In this document: one piece after another, positions 1-4,680 of the stretch | Layout of the letters: each line of letters opens with the position of its first letter | Numbering within the stretch: the stretch's first letter is position 1 | From: DASXZH01 sp036502005 | GTDB lineage: Bacteria; Armatimonadota; Fimbriimonadia; Fimbriimonadales; Fimbriimonadaceae | Assembly (NCBI GenBank): GCA_036502005.1 | Contig: DASXZH010000010.1 | Span: forward strand, 1 to 11,167 | Length of the DNA stretch: 11,167 nt | Direction of reading: 5' to 3' | The notes under the pieces: model-generated | Database searches by the model: none | The model's input: only the letters and a program-made list of their open reading frames with translations | Told to the model about the DNA's origin: nothing | Translations under genes and position numbers: made by a program

Positions 1-13
1 AAGCTTCTTGAAA

Positions 14-198
14 GAGTCGTAGTTGTGATCAAGCGAGGAACGGCTTACGAGGCCGTTCGACCAAAAAACCTACAGGTTCAAAATGAACCTTGACAAATCA
101 CCATACGATCTCCCCCGGTTCGCGGACTCACCGGCCCCTCCGCCCGAGAGGCGCTTGGGTTTTGCGGCACTCGAAAATTCCTTAACTTTATAGCCATG
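14..198 (+). repeat. Left copy of dispersed/terminal inverted repeat
   Basis: This 185-bp stretch recurs in inverted orientation at 10983-11167. Bases 14-141 match perfectly. From 142 to 198 there are 8 substitutions (142, 152, 161, 175, 180, 182, 189, 195), after which similarity is lost. It contains several small hairpins: 38-44 with 52-58 (GAACGGC/GCCGTTC), 74-80 with 84-90 (AGGTTCA/TGAACCT), a CCGGT/ACCGG stem around 115-134, and 142-148 with 154-160. In the last stem, position 142 is G (G-U pair) here and A (A-U pair) in the other copy, so the stem survives the change. No ORF fits. It is probably a multi-copy intergenic element. Confidence 0.85.
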
Positions 199-215
199 CC
201 CTGCCCCCTACCCTC

Positions 216-223
216 CTAGGGAG
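216..223. repeat. Left target-site duplication of the IS1595-type transposon
   Basis: CTAGGGAG lies immediately outside the left inverted repeat and is repeated exactly, in direct orientation, at 2881-2888 immediately outside the right one. Eight-base duplications are the rule for the IS1595 family, so this fixes the element boundaries to the base. Confidence 0.9.
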
Positions 224-248
224 GGCAATAATATACTTCGCAAATCAC
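224..248 (+). repeat. Left terminal inverted repeat of the transposon
   Basis: These 25 bases match the reverse complement of 2856-2880 at 23 positions. The two mismatches are adjacent: CG at 239-240 here against GA in the other end. The outermost bases are GG, as usual for IS1595-family ends. Confidence 0.9.
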
Positions 249-265
249 ATGGCAATTTTACGTTG

Positions 266-271
266 TATAAT
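266..271 (+). promoter_or_regulatory. Possible -10 box ahead of the tRNA-like sequence
   Basis: A consensus TATAAT lies 36 bp upstream of the tRNA-like sequence and would start transcription near 278. The hexamer 17 bp upstream (AATCAC, inside the terminal repeat) is a poor -35 box, so this is only a plausible promoter. Confidence 0.3.
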
Positions 272-282
272 AGTTCGAACAG

Positions 283-316
283 TAACCGCTCAAAGTCCAG
301 GGATTTTAAGCGGTTA
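283..316 (+). repeat. 8-bp inverted repeat overlapping the tRNA-like 5' end
   Basis: TAACCGCT (283-290) is perfectly complementary to AGCGGTTA (309-316), with an 18-nt loop. The right arm is the stretch that would form the 5' acceptor strand of the tRNA-like fold, so the two structures exclude each other. Its role is unknown. Confidence 0.6.
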
Positions 317-380
317 GCCAAGGGGTAAGGCGGCGACCTGAAAAATCGCTCATGCACGGGTTCGAGTCCCGTATCGCCCT
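308..380 (+). tRNA. tRNA(Phe)-like sequence, anticodon GAA, probably degenerate
   Basis: The 73-nt stretch folds as a cloverleaf. The D-stem is GCC/GGC with loop AAGGGGTAA containing the usual GG. The anticodon stem GCGAC/ATCGC has four pairs plus a C-A mismatch at the loop. The seven-base loop CTGAAAA gives anticodon GAA (Phe). The T-arm is perfect: ACGGG, TTCGAGT, CCCGT. The acceptor is weak: positions 3-7 pair (one G-U) but the outer two are A-C mismatches, and no CCA is encoded. It lies inside the transposon, which is unusual. It could be a decayed captured tRNA, a tRNA mimic, or a regulatory RNA with a T-arm-like module. The T-arm and anticodon loop are the most convincing parts. Confidence 0.45.
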
Positions 381-384
381 CAAT

Positions 385-420
385 GGGCTCCAGGGTGATA
401 AGCCTATGGAGCCCTCTTTG
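385..420 (+). terminator. Hairpin with short T-rich tail after the tRNA-like sequence
   Basis: GGGCTCCA (385-392) pairs perfectly with TGGAGCCC (407-414), followed by TCTTTG. The rightward strand resembles an intrinsic terminator with a short U tract. For the leftward toxin-antitoxin genes ending at 430 the same hairpin lies 15 bp past the last stop, but its tail is not T-rich in that direction. Confidence 0.5.
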
Positions 421-429
421 GTTCCATCA

Positions 430-603
430 CTAACTCTTTTTGCTGGCCTGCTTGCGCTTACTGGCTTTGATGATTGATTGTGCATCCTCAGGCGATTTAC
501 GCACGACTGCCTTTATTGCATCATCGAAGTGACGCTCCTGGTTTATGTCGTCGCACTTTGCCGCGAGTTCAGGACTGATCTGGATTGGTAGCTCTTTTCT
601 CAT
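430..603 (-). CDS. Small basic protein of 57 residues, third gene of the cargo operon
   Basis: An ATG ORF (MRKELPIQISPELAA...) runs to a TAG at 430 and overlaps the 3' end of the toxin gene by 35 bp in another frame. The product is 57 residues: a mixed N-terminal half containing Cys17, Asp18 and Asp19, then a strongly basic, helix-prone C-terminus (IIKASKRKQASKKS) suggesting nucleic-acid contact. No strong Shine-Dalgarno is visible, so translation may be coupled to the toxin gene. I do not recognise the family. It could be an additional regulator or stabiliser of the toxin-antitoxin pair, or a chance ORF. Clean length, overlap and basic tail make a real gene somewhat more likely. Confidence 0.5.
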   Translation of the reverse strand: MRKELPIQISPELAAKCDDINQERHFDDAIKAVVRKSPEDAQSIIKASKRKQASKKS

Positions 604-1042
604 TTGTCGTCGGTATTGTCTGAACGTTAGGTTCCACGATGGTTACCTTACAATCATGGTAAACAATCCAAGTCGTCCCCTCCTGTGTTGAGCCTACCGT
701 GGATACGATTTTGGTCAGGTTATTTGCCAACCATTTCAGTAGATTCCAACGGTGCTGCTGTGATACCCGCGCATCCAATAAAAATATTTTTGCGTTATGC
801 AGAGCGGCAAATTTTGCAATGTCGTGATCACTACGCATTTTCATATCTGAAGAAACCAAGACGTAACCGTGCTGTGCCCTCTTTGGTAGCCATTTAGTTT
901 CGCAGATACCAAATTCATCATCAGTTACGTAGTGGACTGAAAACGGCGGGTCGCATCTTGACGCACAGTGATCTAGCACCTCAGCGATTTTGCTTGAGAC
1001 GCACTCATCAAAAAGAATCTTAACTCCTACGCGGCTAGCCAT
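569..1042 (-). CDS. PIN-like (VapC45-type) putative ribonuclease toxin
   Basis: A 157-residue protein with the layout of PIN-like toxins related to VapC45. An N-terminal strand carries acidic residues (ILFDECVSSKIAEVL, Asp12/Glu13). After residue 58 comes HGYVLVSSDMKM with Asp66, then an alternating strand/helix segment (IAKFAALHNAKIFLLD, Asp90) and the C-terminal motif HRWNLLKWLANNL. PIN-fold enzymes use clustered acids to bind metal and cut RNA; the exact catalytic set here is inferred. The ATG lies inside the 3' end of the antitoxin gene (16-bp overlap). The upstream AGGAGGA abuts the start codon almost directly, so translation is probably coupled to the antitoxin. Together the pair forms a type II toxin-antitoxin cassette inside the transposon, which could help maintain the element. 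Confidence 0.75.
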   Translation of the reverse strand: MASRVGVKILFDECVSSKIAEVLDHCASRCDPPFSVHYVTDDEFGICETKWLPKRAQHGYVLVSSDMKMRSDHDIAKFAALHNAKIFLLDARVSQQHRWNLLKWLANNLTKIVSTVGSTQEGTTWIVYHDCKVTIVEPNVQTIPTTNEKRATNPDQS

Positions 1043-1791
1043 TCCTCCTGAAACTTAACAGCAGCCTTCACCTCTTCAACCGGGATACCGAACCAGTCGG
1101 CGGTGTCTTCTAAATCTTCTCCGTCTAGTTTGAACCGGTTGTATATCGTTTCTACGGTTCGTCCGGACGGCACGATGGGTGCGCCAAATCGCATATCTGC
1201 ATCTAGCCTAACTACGTGGTCTTCTTTCGGATACCATACGGCGGCAATATCGTCACGAAACACAAGATTCTGCGCTAGTTCGTCGGCATAATCAGCCAAG
1301 TGCTGCATTGTTTGCGGATTCGTTAAAAACTGTGTTTGCCCTTGACCTGCGCCTGTATCGAAGAGCGTTACTACATTTGCGTTGGGTTGTGGCAGGAGTT
1401 TGGCGGTAACGAGTTGGTTGCCAACTCGTTTGAAGTCAGCCCTGGCAAAAGGATACTCGCCAAGCTGGGGTCGGAGATTTTGCGCAATCGTGACAAGTTC
1501 TCCAAGTTTTTTCCTCATAAGTTTTGAGCTCGACTTCTCGTTTGGCTGAGGATGCGTAAGTTCCTTGACAAACAGGAGTTCAATCAACTCTGGGAAAGTA
1601 AAAAGAGTTGGCTCGTCTTCGCGTTCTGTCTGCAATACCCCAGGCTTTTTTATCTCCCGGCCGCGCGTCACTGTCGTGTAGCCATTTGCCCATTGCTTTA
1701 TGGTGGTACGAGGAACACGAAGCAAAAATGCGACCCCGTTAAGTGTGTAGCGAACACCACTATAAGGAACTTCAGCGCTTGGAGATGACAT
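1027..1791 (-). CDS. DUF433/HTH antitoxin (VapB45-like)
   Basis: A 254-residue protein if the ATG at 1791 is used. The reading frame stays open upstream to 1971, but that part overlaps the transposase gene and reads as non-protein-like sequence. Residues 15-37 (LNGVAFLLRVPRTTIKQWANG) look like a MerR-type helix-turn-helix. The middle is a helical linker. The last ~60 residues (VRLDADMRFGAPIVPSGRT, then TADWFGIPVEEVKAAV) match DUF433, the domain typical of antitoxins paired with VapC45-like PIN toxins. It would bind and inhibit the toxin at 569-1042 and probably repress the operon. The gene order antitoxin then toxin with overlap is classical. No clear Shine-Dalgarno or -35/-10 pair was found upstream, so it may be read from the transposase promoter. 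Confidence 0.75.
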   Translation of the reverse strand: MSSPSAEVPYSGVRYTLNGVAFLLRVPRTTIKQWANGYTTVTRGREIKKPGVLQTEREDEPTLFTFPELIELLFVKELTHPQPNEKSSSKLMRKKLGELVTIAQNLRPQLGEYPFARADFKRVGNQLVTAKLLPQPNANVVTLFDTGAGQGQTQFLTNPQTMQHLADYADELAQNLVFRDDIAAVWYPKEDHVVRLDADMRFGAPIVPSGRTVETIYNRFKLDGEDLEDTADWFGIPVEEVKAAVKFQEEWLAA

Positions 1792-1894
1792 CTTTGTTAA
1801 CTGGGACCTACCTGGACTACACCAAGGGTTGTCTCGGTGCTTTCCACGCCTCGACCGGCGCGGCCATGCATCCGAAACATGCACTGCTTTATGC

Positions 1895-2832
1895 TTATTG
1901 AGGTGCCCATCCTCCCTTGCCTGTAAGAGCCTTATAGGTAAGACGCCGCCCTGCGACAGACGACGCGACAAAATGAAACCGATCTGAATCCTTCACTGCT
2001 CTCTCATTGTATCGGAAAGATTGCTCGTCCAAGTAACGGAATAAGTGAAAAGGCTCTACTGAAACATAGGTTCCGCGAAGGGTTCTCTTTAGGAGTGACC
2101 AATAGTTTTCCAAGCCATTTGTGTGAACTGTCATGTCCGTCACATATTCACGGCATGATCTACGGTCCGATGCTTGAACCATTTATTCAGGAATCGGTAA
2201 GAACCGTGCTGATCGGAGTACAGATAAGAACCTGCGGCAACGTTGGCACGAACCATGCCCTCCATAAGAGCCTTTCCTGTTTCCTGAATGTGGAATGTCC
2301 GAACTTCACCGGCTGAACGGTCAAGGAATCCCATAACAGCCTGTTTGCCAACCATGCCACGCTGGCCCGGCTTTCTTTCCTTATGCATATTTCGAGCTTT
2401 GGCACCGATGTAAGTCTCGTCCACTTCAACATGACCGCCAAACTGTGCAATCGAATCATCCTGCATAGCCAATCGAATACGCTGAAGCATGAACCAAGCT
2501 GTTTTTTGCGTGACGCCAAGGTCGCGATGAATCTCGTAGCTGCTGACTCCGTTCTTGCAGTTGACCAAAAGCCACATGGCAATAAGCCACTTCTGTAAAG
2601 GCAATGGCGAATCCTCAAAGATCGTGCCTGTCTTAATGGTGAACTGCCTTTTTGGATGCCTTTTCGAGCACTGGTAACGCTTTACACTATGAAGGAATGA
2701 AACCTGCTTAGAACCGCAAATTGGGCAAGTCACACCGTTAGGCCATCGGCGGCTAGAGATGTATTCCCGGCAGTTGTTCTCATCGGAGAAAAAGTTGACT
2801 GCTTCAAGTAGAGTTTTGGGCTCAGGGTTCAT
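1895..2832 (-). pseudogene. IS1595-family DDE transposase, split by a -1 frameshift
   Basis: The first part (2832 down to ~2145) holds the N-terminal zinc ribbon (CPICGSKQV then YQCSKRHPKRQF), a helical DNA-binding region (SSYEIHRDLGVTQKTAWFM), and the first two catalytic acids in VDETYIGAK and YSDQHGSY. It then runs into a TGA after HRTVDHAVNM. The third acid lies in the neighbouring frame (HTNGLENYWSLLKRTLRGTY) down to the stop at 1895. Joined, they give roughly 310 residues with an intact DD-E triad, the normal family length. Adding one C in the GCC run at about 2146 restores the frame (HRTVDHAREYV). No slippery heptamer is visible, so this looks like a mutation or a sequence error rather than programmed frameshifting. 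The ATG at 2832 is preferred over the TTG at 2847 because the promoter -10 box overlaps the TTG. Confidence 0.88.
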
Positions 2833-2838
2833 ATTGTA

Positions 2839-2867
2839 AGTATACAATAGAAAACGTGATTTGTCAA
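2839..2867 (-). promoter_or_regulatory. Transposase promoter embedded in the right inverted repeat
   Basis: On the leftward strand TTGACA (2862-2867) and TATACT (2839-2844) are separated by exactly 17 bp, a near-consensus sigma-70 promoter. The -35 box is inside the terminal inverted repeat, so transposase bound to its end would block its own promoter. Only 6 nt separate the -10 box from the ATG at 2832, so the transcript would be leaderless or nearly so. Confidence 0.75.
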
Positions 2868-2880
2868 GTATATTATTGCC
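2856..2880 (-). repeat. Right terminal inverted repeat of the transposon
   Basis: The reverse complement of these 25 bases matches 224-248 at 23 positions, with GG as the outermost bases. Its inner 13 bases (CTTGACAAATCAC on the leftward strand) also occur at 89-101 in the dispersed repeat. Confidence 0.9.
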
Positions 2881-2888
2881 CTAGGGAG
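2881..2888. repeat. Right target-site duplication of the transposon
   Basis: CTAGGGAG is an exact direct repeat of 216-223. Removing 224-2888 restores an uninterrupted C-rich stretch that folds as a hairpin (GCCCTGC ... GCAGGGC), apparently the original target. Confidence 0.9.
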
Positions 2889-2893
2889 CAGGG

Positions 2894-2930
2894 CAGGTGG
2901 AGCCATATGCCAAAATGGGCCGGCTCCCTG
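2894..2930. repeat. GC-rich imperfect hairpin beyond the transposon
   Basis: CAGGTGGAGCC (2894-2904) pairs with GGCTCCCTG (2922-2930) with a small irregularity, including a perfect GGAGCC/GGCTCC core. It lies about 90 bp downstream of the pilT stop. No T run follows on the leftward strand, so it is not a clear terminator. It probably belongs to the non-coding unit that received the transposon. Confidence 0.45.
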
Positions 2931-2933
2931 GTA

Positions 2934-3017
2934 TTTAACTGTTTACCGTTTACCGTTCACTGTTTACCGTTTACCGTTCACCGTTTACGGTTTACGGTTT
3001 ACTGCTCACTGTTACTC
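2934..3017. repeat. Tandem heptamer array (GTTTACC-type, ~11-12 units)
   Basis: From 2941 eleven consecutive 7-mers can be read: GTTTACC x2, GTTCACT, GTTTACC x2, GTTCACC, GTTTACG x2, GTTTACT, GCTCACT, GTTACTC. A degenerate unit TTTAACT precedes them. The array sits 3 bp beyond the pilT stop. It resembles the heptanucleotide short tandemly repeated repetitive (STRR) sequences described in cyanobacteria. Units vary mostly at positions 4 and 7. No coding function is likely; an open frame through it is a by-product of the repeat lacking stops. Confidence 0.85.
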
Positions 3018-3020
3018 TCC

Positions 3021-4115
3021 CTAATGCACCGTTTCATGGCTGGAATGAAGCGCCTGCTTGAGTTCCGATGCAATACCCGCGTACTTCATGGCCATGTCCG
3101 CATCGACAACGCCGGCTCCTACATAACGGATCAGGCTCTCGTTCATGGTTTGCATGCCCCAGTGGTGGCCCTCTTTCATCGCGGAGTAGAGTTCGTGGAA
3201 CGCGCCGTCTTCAATCATTTTGCTAACGGTTGGTGTGCAAACCAAAATCTCGTTGCAAACCACACGCCCTTTGCCGTCTGCTCTTGGAACCAATTTCTGA
3301 GCGATGACACCGCGAAGGGAGTTTGCCATGCGCTGGCAGATATGGTGCTTTTCGTGAGGAGGGAACATATTGATAACGCGGTCCAGCGTCTCGTAGGCGC
3401 TAGCAGTATGCACCGTTGAAAAAACCAAGTGGCCCGTTTCGCCGGCCTGTAGGGCCACGTTCATCGTATCTGTGTCGCGCATTTCTCCAATGAGGATGAT
3501 ATCCGGCGCTTGGCGCAGCGTGGCGCGTAAAGCATGGTTGTAGTTGTGCGTATCGATCCCAAGTTCGCGCTGGCTAACGTAGCACTGTTTGTCTTGGTGG
3601 ACGAACTCAAGGGGGTCTTCTATGGTCACTATGTGGCCCTTTCTGGATTGGTTTATAAGGTCCAACATGACGGCAAGAGTCGTCGTCTTGCCGCAACCGG
3701 TGGGTCCTGTTACAAGAACTAAGCCTTGGTTGAACGTAGTGAACTGCCTAAGGATCGGGGGCAGGCCGAGATCTTCTAGGGTTGGAATGCTCAGCGGCAC
3801 AACCCGGCAAACGGAAGCGTAATTGCCCCGCTCACTGTAGATGTTCACCCGCACACGGCATTTGCCGGGAACCATGATGCCGAGGTCAAACTCTAGTTCC
3901 CGGTCGAATTCTTTCTGCTGTGTATCGCTCATGACCGCGCGCAGGATTCGCTCCGCGTTTTTGGGATCGAGCAGGGGCCAGTCACCCATGAGCGGGCTAA
4001 CTTCGCTGTACTGTTTCATCATGGGGTATTGGCCGCCTTTGATGAATAGGTCCGAGGCCTTCGCCTCGTAGGCAGCTAGAATCAGGTCTTCAAGTTTAAT
4101 TTGCGCAGCATCCAT
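3021..4115 (-). CDS. pilT: PilT-type twitching motility / pilus retraction ATPase
   Basis: A 364-residue secretion ATPase of the PilT/GspE superfamily, which hydrolyses ATP as a cytoplasmic hexamer to depolymerise type IV pili. Visible motifs are Walker A GPTGCGKT (137-144), the Asp box VTIEDPLEFVH (163-173), Walker B IILIGEMRD (206-214) and the His box GHLVFSTVHT (228-237). The N-terminal PAS-like region (SDLFIKGGQYPMMK) is typical and the length is normal. The ATG at 4115 is chosen because GGAGG (4121-4125) precedes it at good spacing; a TTG at 4142 is also in frame. It follows the receiver gene after a 151-bp gap holding two inverted repeats and may be separately controlled. No pilin or PilB gene is in the window, so PilU-like paralogues cannot be excluded. 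Confidence 0.92.
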   Translation of the reverse strand: MDAAQIKLEDLILAAYEAKASDLFIKGGQYPMMKQYSEVSPLMGDWPLLDPKNAERILRAVMSDTQQKEFDRELEFDLGIMVPGKCRVRVNIYSERGNYASVCRVVPLSIPTLEDLGLPPILRQFTTFNQGLVLVTGPTGCGKTTTLAVMLDLINQSRKGHIVTIEDPLEFVHQDKQCYVSQRELGIDTHNYNHALRATLRQAPDIILIGEMRDTDTMNVALQAGETGHLVFSTVHTASAYETLDRVINMFPPHEKHHICQRMANSLRGVIAQKLVPRADGKGRVVCNEILVCTPTVSKMIEDGAFHELYSAMKEGHHWGMQTMNESLIRYVGAGVVDADMAMKYAGIASELKQALHSSHETVH

Positions 4116-4139
4116 CGCATCCTCCGGTCGGCAGGCTCG

Positions 4140-4185
4140 CAAAGTTGAAATATCGATTTAGCTCTATCATCGGCGCTCAACTTTG
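4140..4185. promoter_or_regulatory. 9-bp inverted repeat in the pilT leader
   Basis: CAAAGTTGA (4140-4148) and TCAACTTTG (4177-4185) are perfect complements separated by 28 bp, just ahead of the pilT ribosome-binding site. It could be an RNA stem in the 5' leader or two half-sites for a protein. The function is not known. Confidence 0.5.
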
Positions 4186-4193
4186 AGAAATCA

Positions 4194-4220
4194 CCTATTC
4201 GCTATTCTATAGCGAATAGG
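4194..4220. promoter_or_regulatory. Perfect 12-bp dyad between receiver gene and pilT
   Basis: CCTATTCGCTAT (4194-4205), 3-nt loop, ATAGCGAATAGG (4209-4220). On the leftward strand the centre reads TATAGAAT, which resembles a -10 box, so the dyad could be an operator lying over a pilT promoter. It could also be a weak terminator after the receiver gene (stop at 4267), but no real T run follows. Confidence 0.55.
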
Positions 4221-4266
4221 CAATTAATGTGTGTGCGACATTTGGAAAACGCGTGGCCGCACCGCT

Positions 4267-4680
4267 TCAGCGCAGGTCGAGCAACTCGAGTGGGTTAAAA
4301 GGGGCAAGCAAATATTTATCGGGCTGATGCGCATAGTCCTTAAAAACTTCCTGGTCATCAGTTTTGGCGATTTTCATAATGACCCGGATGTTTTCGGTTT
4401 CCGGATGTGTTCGAACCCATTTAAGGACCTCAAATCCGTCTTTTTTTGGCATCATTACGTCTAAGAAGATCAGGTCGAACATTTTGCTTTCGCTATTGAT
4501 GCGCGATTGAATTTGTTCGATTGCCTGTTCGCCATTGAAAGCACAGACAACGGTATGCCCTTGGCGCTCGAGGTTAACTTGAATGAGCCTCACGATGTGC
4601 CGTTCGTCATCGCAGACGAGAATAAGAAGGGGCGGCCCGTTGTAGTTGCCCGCACCGATATTAACGGCAACAGCACTCAC
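4267..4680 (-). CDS. Stand-alone receiver-domain protein lacking switch Thr and Lys
   Basis: A 137-residue single-domain response regulator with no output domain. Asp24/Asp25 (LVCDDERHIV) and Asp74 (IFLDVMMPKKDGFEVL) give the acidic pocket and phosphoacceptor site. The usual switch Thr/Ser is Ile104 (VIMKIAKTDD instead of VIMLTAK). The nearly invariant Lys before Pro-Phe is Ala126 (YLLAPFNPLEL instead of YLxKPF). These losses usually impair phosphorylation-driven switching, so it may be an atypical receiver acting by protein contact. It starts with GTG in a 4-bp GTGA overlap with the stop of the DUF2314 gene, so the two are translationally coupled. The pilT context suggests a link to pilus function, which is inference. 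Confidence 0.85.
   Translation of the reverse strand: MSAVAVNIGAGNYNGPPLLILVCDDERHIVRLIQVNLERQGHTVVCAFNGEQAIEQIQSRINSESKMFDLIFLDVMMPKKDGFEVLKWVRTHPETENIRVIMKIAKTDDQEVFKDYAHQPDKYLLAPFNPLELLDLR

Larger units (their letters stand above)
224..2880. mobile_element. IS1595-family (ISXO2-like) transposon with toxin-antitoxin cargo
   Basis: This 2657-bp element is bounded by terminal inverted repeats that begin GGCAATAATATACTT and are flanked by a perfect 8-bp direct repeat (CTAGGGAG). It contains a leftward DDE transposase gene (frameshifted, 1895-2832) and, downstream on the same strand, a DUF433/HTH antitoxin, a PIN-like toxin and a 57-residue ORF. A tRNA-like sequence lies near the left end. Simple IS1595-type elements are mostly around 1 kb, so about 1.6 kb here is passenger DNA. 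Passenger genes are known in this family. The intact duplication and near-perfect ends suggest a fairly recent insertion. The broken transposase means it would now need a transposase supplied in trans, unless the frameshift is a sequence error. Confidence 0.9.

Noticed and set aside
1792..1971. N-terminal extension of the antitoxin to the upstream start at 1971
   Set aside because: It overlaps the 3' part of the transposase and reads as basic, non-conserved sequence. The ATG at 1791 begins the recognisable protein.
2140..2182. Programmed -1 frameshifting in the transposase
   Set aside because: No X XXY YYZ heptamer or following pseudoknot was found near the frame change, and IS1595 transposases are normally a single frame.
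2941..3017. CRISPR array
   Set aside because: The units are contiguous 7-mers without spacers and there are no cas genes.
2856..3419. Rightward ORF of 187 codons over the heptamer array and the pilT 3' end
   Set aside because: Its N-terminal half is the translated 7-bp repeat (PFTVHCL...) and the rest is antisense to the conserved pilT coding region.
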